Assembly (NCBI RefSeq): GCF_000382365.1
Contig: NZ_KB908220.1
Span: forward strand, 124,001-188,000
Direction of reading: 5' to 3'
Length of the DNA: 64,000 nt
Source: Pannonibacter phragmitetus DSM 14782
GTDB lineage: Bacteria > Pseudomonadota > Alphaproteobacteria > Rhizobiales > Stappiaceae
A program made the translations under genes and the position numbers. Positions 53,207 to 62,029 of the stretch are shown one piece after another. Below the pieces are notes generated by a model. The model did not search any database, was not told where the DNA came from, and was given only the letters and a program-made list of their open reading frames with translations. Numbering within the stretch: position 1 is the first letter of the stretch; each line of letters begins with the position of its first letter.

Positions 53207-54718
53207 TCAGTCTTCCTTTTTCAGGCCGGTCAGGCGGATCATGCCGTCCGGCGAGGCAACGAAGCCGGTGACATTCTTCTGCATCGCCCAGATCCAGGAC
53301 TGGTGCCCGAGATAGATGATCGGCATATCGTCGTTGAGGATCACGCTCGCCGCATCATACTTTTCCTTGCGCACGGCATCATCCGTCGAGGCACGCGCCT
53401 CGTTCAGAAGCCGGTCGACTTCCGGATTGCAGTACTTGGTGTCGTTGATGCCGCCATTGCAGCTGATGAACTGGTGGATGTTGCCATCCGGATCGACACG
53501 GCCCGACCAGTCCGAACGCGACAGCTGATAGTTTCCGCGCGTCTGCTCGTCGAGCAGCGTGGCAAACTCGGTCGACTTCAGGCTGACGTCAAAGCCCGCT
53601 TCCGCCACCATAGACTGCACCACCTGCATCATCTGCTGGGCAACCGGATTGTTGGCGACCTGAAGCTCGATGGGCACGCGGTCGTATCCGGCCTCCTGCA
53701 TCAGTTCCTTGGCCTTTTCAACATCACGGGCAGGCACGGGAAGCGCGGCATTGAACCACGGGCTGTTCGGCGGGAACGGCTGGTTGCCGCCAACGGCCGT
53801 GCCTTCATAGACGATCTGGTTCAGGGCATCGCGGTCGATGGACAGCGAGAACGCCTGACGCAGGCGCTTGTCCTTGCCGAAAGGATTGTCGGCCCGCGGA
53901 CCATTGGCGATGTTCACATAAAGCGCCATGTAGCCGATGTTGACCACATCCGCATAGGTGAGCTTCGCATTCGCCTTCACCGCCGCAGCATCGGTGGGGG
54001 CAAGACGCTCGATCATGTCGAGATCACCCGACTGCAGGTTGGCCAGCCGGACGGTGGAATCGGGGATCGGCAGATAGGTAACCTTGTCGATGAAGACATT
54101 GTCCTTGTTCCAGTAGTCCTGGAACTTCTCCAGCACGATCCGGTCCTGCTGGATGCGCTCGACAAACTTGAACGGCCCTGCGCAAACCGGGCTGGAGCCG
54201 AAGTTGGCCCCAAGCTTTTCAGCCGCTGCCGGGGAGACGATCATGCCGGCCCGGTCCGACAACTGGGCCAGCAGCGTCACGTCGGGCTTCTTCAGCGTGA
54301 ACACGACCTCGAGCGGCCCCGTTGCCTCGATCTTCTCGACCGAGGACAGCTCGCTCTTGCGGCGGGACTCGGGCAGCGTCATGTTGCGCTCGATGGTGGC
54401 CACCACGGCCGCAGCGTCCATGTCCGTGCCGTCATGGAACTTCACGCCCTCGCGCAGCTTCATCGTCAGGGCCATGCCGTCCTCCGACCAGGCCCATTCC
54501 GTTGCCAGCTGCGGGATGATCTTCAGATCCGGCGACACATCAACCAGCTTGTCGCACATGGCGGTGTAGACGATGCGCCCGACAAAAGTGCGCGACTGCG
54601 CCGGGTCCAGCACATCGGCATCATCCTGCAGGCCGATCTTCAGCTCGGCGGCGGCAACGGGCAGCGCCGAAAGCGCCCCAAAGGCGAGCGCTGTCGTCAG
54701 GCGCAAAAGTCGGGTCAT
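53207..54718 (-). CDS. peptide ABC transporter substrate-binding protein (family 5)
   Basis: A 503-residue periplasmic solute-binding protein (SBP_bac_5). It has a signal peptide (MTRLLRLTTALAFGALSALPVAAA), the start of the lobe PAQSRTFVGRIVYTAMCDKLVDVSPDLKIIPQLATEWAWSE and a C-terminal lobe with FSLSIDRDALNQIVYEG. ATG 54718 follows GAGGAG. It delivers oligopeptides or glutathione-like compounds to DppBC. The specific ligand is not identifiable by sequence alone. Confidence 0.93.
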   Translation of the reverse strand: MTRLLRLTTALAFGALSALPVAAAELKIGLQDDADVLDPAQSRTFVGRIVYTAMCDKLVDVSPDLKIIPQLATEWAWSEDGMALTMKLREGVKFHDGTDMDAAAVVATIERNMTLPESRRKSELSSVEKIEATGPLEVVFTLKKPDVTLLAQLSDRAGMIVSPAAAEKLGANFGSSPVCAGPFKFVERIQQDRIVLEKFQDYWNKDNVFIDKVTYLPIPDSTVRLANLQSGDLDMIERLAPTDAAAVKANAKLTYADVVNIGYMALYVNIANGPRADNPFGKDKRLRQAFSLSIDRDALNQIVYEGTAVGGNQPFPPNSPWFNAALPVPARDVEKAKELMQEAGYDRVPIELQVANNPVAQQMMQVVQSMVAEAGFDVSLKSTEFATLLDEQTRGNYQLSRSDWSGRVDPDGNIHQFISCNGGINDTKYCNPEVDRLLNEARASTDDAVRKEKYDAASVILNDDMPIIYLGHQSWIWAMQKNVTGFVASPDGMIRLTGLKKED

Positions 54719-54792
54719 GCCATTCTCCTCTGTTCCATTGGTTCTGTTGGCTCACAAGGGACCGGCTTGTCTGTGCCGGCTTGTCCCGTCAT

Positions 54793-54875
54793 CCGGGCGG
54801 CTTTCCGCCCGGTGATTTCCGCTTCGGGCGGCTTTCCGCCCGGTGAAGCTCTGTTTCCGGGCGGGAACCGCCCGG
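54793..54875. repeat. three tandem palindromic hairpins upstream of the binding-protein gene
   Basis: CCGGGCGG-CTTT-CCGCCCGG (54793-54812), CGGGCGG-CTTT-CCGCCCG (54825-54842) and CCGGGCGG-GAA-CCGCCCGG (54857-54875), separated by about 12-14 bases and each followed by GTGA(A/T). They lie between the GntR stop and the binding-protein start (both minus strand). They may stabilise the binding-protein mRNA, attenuate read-through, or act as REP-like sequences. Confidence 0.9.
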
Positions 54876-54882
54876 TGAAGTC

Positions 54883-55638
54883 TCAGGAGGCGATTGCCTC
54901 GTCAGCCGCGTCTGGCGCAGGCGTCTCATGATCGAGCGATGTCGCGCGGATGAGGCGCTCCTGCAGCATCAGGAGGTGCTGGCGCATCGCCTCCCCCGCC
55001 CGCGCCGGGTCACGCGCGGCGATCGCGGCAATAATGTCCTCGTGCTGTGCATAGGCCATGCTGATGCCCGTGCCGGTGCGGGCCCGCTCGCGGATGTTCT
55101 GCCAGGCCTCATCCTGCCGGACCTGGTTGATCACATCGAAAATGGTGAGGAACAGCCCGTTGCGCGCGCTCTGGGCGATCTGCCGGTGCAGGGCGCCATC
55201 CCACAATTCACGGGCATCGGCGTCATCACTCTCCTTGATGCGCCGGGCAAGATCACGCATGCGCGCCAGCTCCGCAGGCTTGGCCCGCAGTGCCGCCAGC
55301 TGCGCCAGTTGCGGCTCGATTCGCAGGCGCACCTCCATGATTTCCATGAAGTCGGTGCCTGCAACAATCGCATCAACCCCTTGCGCAAGGCCGCCCGGCC
55401 GCTGCCCGGCAAAAGTGCCCGCCCCCTGCCGGCGCCAGATCTCGCCTTCGGCTTCCAGCACCTCCAGCGCGCGGCGGATGGCGCGACGCCCGAGGCCGAG
55501 CTTGGCCGAAAGCGCCCGTTCGGTCGGCAGCTTTCCATCCACGCCGAAGTCACCTTCGCGCAGCATGTCGCGCAGCTTCTCCAGCGCGTAATTGGCATTG
55601 TCAGGATGCGGCACAGTCTGGACCATTGAGTGAACCAT
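54883..55638 (-). CDS. FadR-subfamily GntR transcriptional regulator
   Basis: About 251 residues. The winged helix (residues about 15-75, LREGDFGVDGKLPTERALSAKLGLGRRAIRRALEVLEAEGEIWRRQGAGTF region) is followed by an FCD effector domain (about 95-235) with the conserved metal/ligand blocks LWDGALHRQIAQSARN and AQHEDIIAAIAARD. Start is uncertain: ATG 55638, ATG 55626 or TTG 55644 are possible; an AGGA lies before the TTG. A perfect operator-like repeat overlaps the start region, implying autoregulation. It likely controls the peptide operon that follows. Confidence 0.85.
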   Translation of the reverse strand: MVHSMVQTVPHPDNANYALEKLRDMLREGDFGVDGKLPTERALSAKLGLGRRAIRRALEVLEAEGEIWRRQGAGTFAGQRPGGLAQGVDAIVAGTDFMEIMEVRLRIEPQLAQLAALRAKPAELARMRDLARRIKESDDADARELWDGALHRQIAQSARNGLFLTIFDVINQVRQDEAWQNIRERARTGTGISMAYAQHEDIIAAIAARDPARAGEAMRQHLLMLQERLIRATSLDHETPAPDAADEAIAS

Positions 55639-55654
55639 TTTCAAGATTGGTTCA
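55631..55654. promoter_or_regulatory. operator-like inverted repeat 1 at the GntR start
   Basis: TGAACCA (55631-55637), 10-base spacer, TGGTTCA (55648-55654). It overlaps the start codon region of the GntR gene. An identical pair of half-sites with identical spacing is found at 55840-55863. Such symmetry suits a dimeric GntR protein. Confidence 0.75.
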
Positions 55655-55839
55655 TCCTGTTAGACGACGCGGCAGTCTGTCAAGCGGCAAAGCTAAGCAA
55701 ATGGCACGCCCAAAGACTGTGCAAATGCCCATCATTTTCGCGGGTAATCTGGAGATGGTTTGACGCCGCGCCCCGGGGCGCGCGCCTCACCCCACAACGG
55801 CGAACGGTAACGGCAGACTCCGGAGACAGGAGAAAGATG

Positions 55840-55863
55840 TGAACCAATGCAGGATCTGGTTCA
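55840..55863. promoter_or_regulatory. operator-like inverted repeat 2 upstream of GntR
   Basis: TGAACCA (55840-55846), 10-base spacer, TGGTTCA (55857-55863), the same half-sites as repeat 1, 209 bases away. It sits directly after the racemase stop (55869) and upstream of the GntR gene. Two copies flank the likely promoter region, as in DNA-looping repression. Confidence 0.75.
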
Positions 55864-55868
55864 GTACC

Positions 55869-56567
55869 TCAAATCTGCCCGCAGGCCGCCTGATGCAGCC
55901 AGCGGCCGAGGGTGAGGATGTCGAAGACCGGCAGGCCGAAGCGCAGCCGTAAGGCAGACGAGAACGGCGGCAGGTTGGTGCATTCCAGCAAGAGTGCGCC
56001 GGTGGAGGGATGCTCCGCGATCAGCCGCTCTGCCACCCCCTCCAGCTCCGCCTGAAGTGCAGGTGCATCATAGGCCGCCCCGCCCTCGATCAGGCTGCGG
56101 AAAGCCCCGCCCTGCGGCAGGCCCGCAACCGGCGTTGCCGGATCAGCGCCCACACCCTCAAAGTGCGCAGGGCCAAGGGAGCCAGCATCATAGGTGATCA
56201 CCCCGACCGTGCGCCCCTTGGGCAGGAGGCTGGCAATCACCGGGATCTGCAACAGGCTGGAGGTGGCCAGCGGCAGGGACAGACGGGTGGCAAGTGCCGG
56301 CTGGCGCGCCGCCAGAAAGCCGCAGGAGGTGATGAGCGCCACGGCGCCCTGCTCCCGCAACGCCTCTCCGGCGGCGGCGAAGGCATCCAGCAGATCCGCA
56401 TCATCCCCACCCACCACCTTGCGCGCCGTTGCACCGCTGACAGTCCGGTACAGCACCGGAAACGGCCAGCTGGCCGCATTGCCCACATCGCCTGGCGGGC
56501 GCTCAAAAGCGGTGTCCAGCATGATGATGCCCAGCGGCGGCACCGGTGCGGCAGCGGCATGATCCAT
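55869..56567 (-). CDS. aspartate/glutamate/hydantoin racemase family protein
   Basis: A 232-residue protein with the GIIMLDTAFERPPGDVGN N-terminus. The two catalytic Cys regions are ITSCGFLAARQ and LLLECTNLPPFS. The ATG at 56567 is preferred, since residues upstream (from the open GTG at 56612) are not family-like. It may convert L- and D-amino acids or hydantoins released from the imported peptides. It is immediately upstream of operator 2 and the GntR-led operon. Confidence 0.78.
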   Translation of the reverse strand: MDHAAAAPVPPLGIIMLDTAFERPPGDVGNAASWPFPVLYRTVSGATARKVVGGDDADLLDAFAAAGEALREQGAVALITSCGFLAARQPALATRLSLPLATSSLLQIPVIASLLPKGRTVGVITYDAGSLGPAHFEGVGADPATPVAGLPQGGAFRSLIEGGAAYDAPALQAELEGVAERLIAEHPSTGALLLECTNLPPFSSALRLRFGLPVFDILTLGRWLHQAACGQI

Positions 56568-56685
56568 GATCTGCAACGGTTTTCCCCGTGTTGAAAAATT
56601 CTGCCCTGCCACATTAAAACACTGGCAGGCCGGACCTGATCAGGATTAGCTCTAGCGCAGCAAAGGCATCAGGGACACCGGCACG

Positions 56686-57297
56686 ATGAGCATCATCACC
56701 AGCATTGACGATCTGGAAAAACTCTATGGCACTGCGGGCCCTGCTTCCACCGTCAAGGAAAGCCCGCGCATCACGCCGGAATACCGCCGCCTGATCGAAG
56801 CCGCACCCTTCTGCGCGCTGGCCACCAGCGGTCCGGAGGGGCTGGACTGTTCGCCGCGCGGCGACAAGGGCTCCTGCGTCATCATCGAGAATGACACCAC
56901 CCTGCTGATGCCCGACCGGCGCGGCAACAACCGGATCGATTCCTTGCGCAATGTGGTGCGCGATCCGCGCGTGGCGCTGATGTTCCTCATTCCCGGCCAT
57001 GGCAACGCCCTGCGCGTCAATGGCCGCGCCGTTGTCAGCATCGATGAGGCGCTGCTGACCCGGCTGGAAATGGAAGGAAAGCGGCCTCGCTCCGTTCTCG
57101 TCATTTCCATCGAAACCATCTACTTCCAGTGCGCCCGCGCCATCATGCGCGCCGGACTGTGGGACACCGCCGCCCATGTGGACTCCAGCACCCTGCCGAC
57201 GCCGGGCCAGATCCTCGCCAGCCTGTCCGATGGCAGCGTCGGCGGCGAGGCCTATGACAAGGAATGGCCAGAGCGCGCCCGCACGAGCATGTGGTGA
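56686..57297 (+). CDS. pyridoxamine 5'-phosphate oxidase-family FMN protein
   Basis: A 203-residue protein of the PPOX split-barrel superfamily (MSMEG_1061-like FMN-dependent). Visible blocks are SPRGDKGSCVIIENDTTLLMPDRRGNNRIDSLRN and VSIETIYFQCARAIMRAGLW. Such proteins bind FMN or F420 and have diverse or unknown reductase roles. It is followed by a DUF2306 gene nine bases on, in the same direction. Confidence 0.84.
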   Translation: MSIITSIDDLEKLYGTAGPASTVKESPRITPEYRRLIEAAPFCALATSGPEGLDCSPRGDKGSCVIIENDTTLLMPDRRGNNRIDSLRNVVRDPRVALMFLIPGHGNALRVNGRAVVSIDEALLTRLEMEGKRPRSVLVISIETIYFQCARAIMRAGLWDTAAHVDSSTLPTPGQILASLSDGSVGGEAYDKEWPERARTSMW

Positions 57298-57306
57298 GGT
57301 GGCGCC

Positions 57307-57732
57307 ATGACACTTGAGCCGCTTCTGGCAGCAGGCCCCATCATTGCGACGCATGCCCTTGCCGCCATCGCCGCTGCCGTTCTGGGCGCGATGCAGCTGG
57401 CCGCACCGAAGGGAACCCTTCCCCACCGCAGCCTTGGCTATCTCTGGGCAGGGCTGATGCTCTGGGTCGCCGGGTCCAGCCTCTTCATTCACGAGCTGCG
57501 GATGACCGGCCCCTTCAGCCCCATCCACATTCTCTCGCTCATCACCCTCATCGGCGTTCCCGCTGCCGTTTACGCGGCCCGGCGCGGCAGGCTGGCCACG
57601 CATCGCAAGGCCATGCAGCACATCATGTTCTGGGCGTTGCTGGTGGCCGGGCTCTTCACGTTCATGCCGGGCCGCATCATGCATCAGGTTCTCTTCGGCC
57701 CGCCCGCCACCTCCTCCGCAGTCAGCAACTGA
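57307..57732 (+). CDS. DUF2306 membrane protein
   Basis: A 141-residue protein with four predicted helices and the typical PHRSLGYLWAGLMLWVAGSSLFIHEL and HRKAMQHIMFWALLVAGLFTFMPGR blocks. The ATG at 57307 has a GAGGTGG ribosome site. The function of the family is unknown. Confidence 0.85.
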   Translation: MTLEPLLAAGPIIATHALAAIAAAVLGAMQLAAPKGTLPHRSLGYLWAGLMLWVAGSSLFIHELRMTGPFSPIHILSLITLIGVPAAVYAARRGRLATHRKAMQHIMFWALLVAGLFTFMPGRIMHQVLFGPPATSSAVSN

Positions 57733-57801
57733 CGTTTGGCATCTGGAAACTCTTGCCCCATATGAAGGCAGAACGCCTGCCGCCAACCATTGGAAAATCT
57801 C

Positions 57802-59847
57802 ATGTCCGGAAACCCTCTCCTCACTGTCTGGTCCACGCCCTTTGGCCTGCCGCCCTTCGCTGACATCACCCCGGCGCATTTCCGCGAGGCCTTTGAAACG
57901 GCCATGCAGAGCGCACGCAAGGAAATCAACGCCATCGCAGATCAGGCAGAGGCACCAAGCTTTTCCAATACGATCATTGCCCTTGAAACGGCTGGCGAGG
58001 ACCTGTCCCGCGTTGCCCGCACCTTCTTCAACCTGACTGGCGCGCACACCAGCGCCGAACTTCAGGACATCGAGCGCGACATGGCGCCGAAGCTCGCCAA
58101 GCACGGCTCCGACACCATGCTGAACCCGAAGCTGGCCGCCCGCGTGTTTGACCTTTGGGAGCGGCGCGAGAGCCTCGGCCTGACTGGCGAGGAACTGCGG
58201 GTGCTGGAGCGCTACAAGCTGGGCTTCACCCGCTCGGGCGCAGGGCTGGACGAGACCGGCAAGGCCCGCATGGCAGAAATCGGCCAGGAGCTGGCGACCC
58301 TCGGCACCCGCTTTGCCCAGAACGTGCTGAAGGATGAATCCAGCTATCAGCTCGTGCTGGAAACGGAGGAAGACCGCGCCGGCCTGCCCGACTTCCTGCT
58401 TGCAGCAGCCGCTGCCGCCGCCCGCGACCGGGGGCTGGAGGGCAAGCACGTGATCACCCTCTCGCGCTCCTCCATCGAGCCCTTCCTGCAATTCTCCACC
58501 AACCGGGAAAAGCGCGAGGAGGCCTTCAAGGCCTGGGCTGCACGCGGCGAGACCGGCGGGGAGACCGACAACCGCGAAACCGTGGCCCGCACGCTGGCCC
58601 TGCGCGCCGAAAAGGCGCAGCTGCTCGGCTATCCGCATTATGCCGCCTACAAGCTGGACGACTGCATGGCCAAGACGCCGGAGGCCGTGCGCGCCCTCCT
58701 GACCCGCGTGTGGACGCCTGCCGTGGCGCAGGCCCGCACCGAGCGCGGCAAGCTGGCGGAAGCCGCCCGTGCGGAGGGCAACAACGCCCCCATCGCCCCA
58801 TGGGACTGGCGCTATTATTCCGAGAAGGTGCGCAAGCGCGACCATGACCTCGATGAGGCGGAGCTGAAGCCCTACCTTCAGCTCGGCAAGATGATCGAAG
58901 CCGCCTTCGACACCGCCACACGCCTGTTCGGCCTCACTTTCGAGGAGAAGAAGGGTCTGCCGGTCTATCACCCGGATGTGCGCGTCTTCGAGGTGCTAGG
59001 CCGCGACGGCAAGCATGTGGGCCTCTTCCTCGGCGATTATTTCGCCCGCCCCTCCAAGCGCTCCGGCGCCTGGATGAGCGCCTTCCGCTCGCAGCACCGG
59101 GCGAAGGGTGAGGTCACCCCTATCATTGTCAATGTCATGAACTTCTCGAAGGGCGCCGATGGCGAGGCCGCCCTGCTGACCTTTGACGATGCCCGCACCC
59201 TCTTCCACGAATTCGGCCACGGGCTGCATGGCCTGTTGTCCAATGTCACCTACCCGTCCATTTCCGGAACGTCCGTGGCGCGGGACTTCGTGGAACTGCC
59301 CTCGCAGCTTTATGAGCACTGGCTGAGCCAGCCGGAGGTGCTGTCCCGCTTTGCCGTGCATTACAAGACCGGCGAGCCCATGCCCAAGGCGCTGCTCGAC
59401 AAGGTGCTGGGCGCACGCAATTTCAATCAGGGCTTTGCCACGGTGGAATACACCGCCTGCGCCCTCCTCGACCTCAATCTCCACGAGATCGCGGACCCGG
59501 CGGGCATTGATGTCACGGCCTATGAAAAGACGGCGCTGGCGGAAATCGGCATGCCGGACGAAATCATCATGCGCCACCGCATCCCGCATTTCTCCCACGC
59601 CTTTTCGGGCGAAGGCTATTCCTCCGGCTACTACAGCTACATGTGGTCAGAGGTGATGGACGCGGACGCCTTCGGCGCCTTCGAGGAAACCGGCAACATC
59701 TTCGACCCCGCCACCGCCACCCGCCTCCACGACTTCATCTACTCCGCCGGCGGCCGCCAGGACCCCGAAGAAGCCTACAAATCCTTCCGCGGCCGCGGCC
59801 CGGACATTGATGCGCTGCTGGAAAAGCGCGGACTGAAGGCGGCTTGA
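57802..59847 (+). CDS. dcp: M3 family oligopeptidase / peptidyl-dipeptidase
   Basis: A 681-residue cytoplasmic zinc peptidase of family M3 (Dcp/oligopeptidase A). Zinc ligands are in FHEFGHGLHGL, H469-E470-x-x-H473, with the third ligand Glu about 25 residues on (FVELPSQLYEHW). Later blocks are FSHAFSGEGYSSGYYSYMWSEVMDADAF. The ATG at 57802 is used. It hydrolyses short peptides, matching the nearby peptide import operon, but is not in its operon. Confidence 0.93.
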   Translation: MSGNPLLTVWSTPFGLPPFADITPAHFREAFETAMQSARKEINAIADQAEAPSFSNTIIALETAGEDLSRVARTFFNLTGAHTSAELQDIERDMAPKLAKHGSDTMLNPKLAARVFDLWERRESLGLTGEELRVLERYKLGFTRSGAGLDETGKARMAEIGQELATLGTRFAQNVLKDESSYQLVLETEEDRAGLPDFLLAAAAAAARDRGLEGKHVITLSRSSIEPFLQFSTNREKREEAFKAWAARGETGGETDNRETVARTLALRAEKAQLLGYPHYAAYKLDDCMAKTPEAVRALLTRVWTPAVAQARTERGKLAEAARAEGNNAPIAPWDWRYYSEKVRKRDHDLDEAELKPYLQLGKMIEAAFDTATRLFGLTFEEKKGLPVYHPDVRVFEVLGRDGKHVGLFLGDYFARPSKRSGAWMSAFRSQHRAKGEVTPIIVNVMNFSKGADGEAALLTFDDARTLFHEFGHGLHGLLSNVTYPSISGTSVARDFVELPSQLYEHWLSQPEVLSRFAVHYKTGEPMPKALLDKVLGARNFNQGFATVEYTACALLDLNLHEIADPAGIDVTAYEKTALAEIGMPDEIIMRHRIPHFSHAFSGEGYSSGYYSYMWSEVMDADAFGAFEETGNIFDPATATRLHDFIYSAGGRQDPEEAYKSFRGRGPDIDALLEKRGLKAA

Positions 59848-59902
59848 GAATTAAACATAATTCAAGAGCTAATCTAAAAATTAAGAAATAAGAAGAAAAC
59901 AA

Positions 59903-61267
59903 ATGGCAGAAAACTTCAACTATATCTCATTTGGAAGCTGGGAATATTTAGAAAATACAGATAGCGAGATCTCGATGAATCGCGGTCGTATGTTTGAGTA
60001 CACGCCGACTGAAATCGAGAAACGCTTGGAAGATTTCGGAGAAACATCGATATCTTTCCTGGAAAAGCTGCCCACATTCCTCTGTAGCGAGATCTATCGC
60101 TCCAAGCCTAATTACTCCATGCTAATACGTTACGGACAGATCAGCAGGACGCATGTAAGCGAAAGAGAAATTACGACTCACTTTGAAAATATAATCGATT
60201 TTGGCAAAGTAGAATTCACAAATTTCGAACAGGCACGAGAAGTCTTCAATGCCGATGGATTTCAGCTTTACCGAACACATTGGGCAGTCCGCAATGGCGA
60301 TGCTCGAGAAATATTAAAGAAACTAGAGGAATTCTGCCCAACTCAAAAACTGATGATCAATCAAGTTCTCGCGCAAAAGGGCAATGCGGCAGAGCCCCCA
60401 CCGCGCCAGAAGAATATCATCGGAAGCGCAAGTAGTGTCGAAGAGTTCCTAGCATATCTATATGCAATTCCCGCCACTGACTCGACTGAGAACTTTTTTA
60501 GAGGACACGAGGATCAAAACTTTGAGCTGACACCATCTCTACTGAGGAAAAGGCTCGATGGCGCGTGGCAATATATGCCACATGAGGACCGATTATGCAA
60601 AGAATTACTCATAGGGCATTACGATGACTTCGAAGGAGATCAATATTGCTTCGATCGTCTTGTGCGCATGCAGCACTATGGATTGCCAACACGTCTCCTC
60701 GACATAACCAGCAATCCGCTCGTTGCGCTCTTCTTTGCCTGCTATGAAAACGACGAGACAATCAAAACCGACGGCGAAGTGATAATATTCCAAATAAGAT
60801 CAGAGAGGATAAAATATTACGATTCCGACACAGTAAGTTGCATTTCCAACTTATCAAATCTTACCTACGATCAGAAAGGGGAAATAGATTTAAGTTTAAG
60901 CATGGAAGATTTTAATAATCTAGCCGTCGCCCAGAAGCTTCTTCATCATATTCGATCAGAGAAGAGTTACTTCGAAGGGCGGATTATGCCCGACGATCTG
61001 GGCTCAATCATTTGCGTAAAGGCCAAGCAGACGAATACTCGCATTAAATCACAATCAGGCGCATTTCTGATCTACGGACACGAGGAAACGCTTCCCGAAG
61101 GAGGCAATGAAGGTATTGAGATTTCACGTATTACGGTCAAAGAAAAACAAAAAATCTTGCAACAACTCGACAGTATCAATATCAACGCAACAACAGTTTA
61201 CCCAAGCATAGAACAGACAACAATCCATCTTCGAAATAGAATAAAAAACCTATCCTTCAATAAGTAA
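59903..61267 (+). CDS. FRG-domain protein, AT-rich (probably acquired)
   Basis: A 454-residue protein with an FRG domain in its second half (residues about 180-340): ENFFRGHEDQNFELTPSLLRKRL then QHYGLPTRLLDITSNPLVALFFAC, the domain's FRGQ-like and RLLD motifs. The first half is unrecognised. The base composition is strongly AT-rich compared with neighbouring genes, indicating recent transfer. FRG domains occur in mobile and defence-associated loci; a phage-defence role is plausible but no partner gene is seen. Upstream is a short AT-rich leader. Confidence 0.82.
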   Translation: MAENFNYISFGSWEYLENTDSEISMNRGRMFEYTPTEIEKRLEDFGETSISFLEKLPTFLCSEIYRSKPNYSMLIRYGQISRTHVSEREITTHFENIIDFGKVEFTNFEQAREVFNADGFQLYRTHWAVRNGDAREILKKLEEFCPTQKLMINQVLAQKGNAAEPPPRQKNIIGSASSVEEFLAYLYAIPATDSTENFFRGHEDQNFELTPSLLRKRLDGAWQYMPHEDRLCKELLIGHYDDFEGDQYCFDRLVRMQHYGLPTRLLDITSNPLVALFFACYENDETIKTDGEVIIFQIRSERIKYYDSDTVSCISNLSNLTYDQKGEIDLSLSMEDFNNLAVAQKLLHHIRSEKSYFEGRIMPDDLGSIICVKAKQTNTRIKSQSGAFLIYGHEETLPEGGNEGIEISRITVKEKQKILQQLDSININATTVYPSIEQTTIHLRNRIKNLSFNK

Positions 61268-61437
61268 ATTTCAATTTTCTTCCGATCACAATTTCCTTCA
61301 TTTGAAACTACATTAACCTGAATTACACAACAGAAAAAATTCCCCCACGATCGAGATAAAAATAGTATTGTCGAGGCAATTTTACTAAGATAGTTATTCC
61401 AAACATTTAACATGATACCAAGATAGAGATGATGCTA

Positions 61438-61689
61438 ATGGCGACCATGACTGTATCCTTGCCAGATCCCGTAAAGGAATGGATGGAGGAGCAGGCCCGC
61501 ACCGGCCACTATGCGAATGCGAGCGACTATGTGCTTGATCTGATCCGCAAGGATCAGGAGCGCAGCAACAAGATTGCGGCCATGCAGCGCCATGTGGATG
61601 AAGGTCTGCAGAGCGGCTTGGGCAGCCGCTTGAAAGAAGAGCTGTTCGCGGCAGCGCTGACACGGACAGCAGCACCGCGCGGCGGCTAG
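61438..61689 (+). CDS. ParD-type antitoxin (orphan)
   Basis: An 83-residue protein with an N-terminal ribbon-helix-helix of the ParD/CC2985 family (TVSLPDPVKEWMEEQARTGHYANASDYVLDLIRKDQ) and a C-terminal tail that would wrap ParE. ATG 61438 is used; 61447 and 61429 are alternatives. No intact parE follows; only a short parE-like fragment precedes a repeat element. It could still act as a regulator or neutralise other ParE toxins. Confidence 0.8.
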   Translation: MATMTVSLPDPVKEWMEEQARTGHYANASDYVLDLIRKDQERSNKIAAMQRHVDEGLQSGLGSRLKEELFAAALTRTAAPRGG

Positions 61690-61702
61690 TTGTGGCGTCT
61701 GG

Positions 61703-61823
61703 ATGACAGATGCTTACCTCTACCTTGAAGCGCAAGAGAGTGTTCTTTGGCACCTCTTACAAGCCGCAGCCCCCTCCCTCAGGAACCATTGTCTAAAACG
61801 GACAGCCAGTCAGGGTCCAGTTC
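61703..61823 (+). pseudogene. possible truncated parE remnant
   Basis: An open stretch of about 40 codons beginning MTDAYLYLEAQESVLWHLLQ resembles the first helices of a ParE toxin and follows parD closely, with an upstream shifted frame reading LWRLD as in ParE starts. It runs into the repeat element and stops at once. A repeat insertion may have truncated parE. Evidence is weak because the fragment is short. Confidence 0.4.
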
Positions 61824-61975
61824 CTCTCCCCCCTTGAGGGGGAGATGCCCCCGGCAGGGGGCAGAGGGGGGTATGCAGCCTGTCCGGTTGCAAGAGAGGG
61901 CCTGCCGTATTGAGGCGCTGCTACCCCCCCTCTGTCAGCTTGTGCTGACATCTCCCCCTCAAGGGGGGAGAGGGG
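61823..61975. repeat. MITE-like palindromic repeat, copy 2 (inverted)
   Basis: Reverse complement of the element at 6920-7071, with about the same length, the same terminal CCTCTCCCCCCTTGAGGGGG ends and the same internal ACCGGACAGGC block in reverse. The two copies differ at scattered positions, so they are not a recent duplication. Confidence 0.85.
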
Positions 61976-62029
61976 CGCTGCGGCAAGACGAAGGCCCGAT
62001 CCTTCTCCGTGCACTCAATGTAAACACTG

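Noticed and set aside
54793-54875. Short regular palindromes resembling a CRISPR array
   Set aside because: Only three units of about 20 bp with 12-14-base gaps, no spacer-like unique sequence of usual length and no cas genes.
56614-58971. 785-codon minus-strand open frame opposite the PPOX, DUF2306 and M3 peptidase genes
   Set aside because: Antisense to three recognised genes with good starts; no domains of its own.
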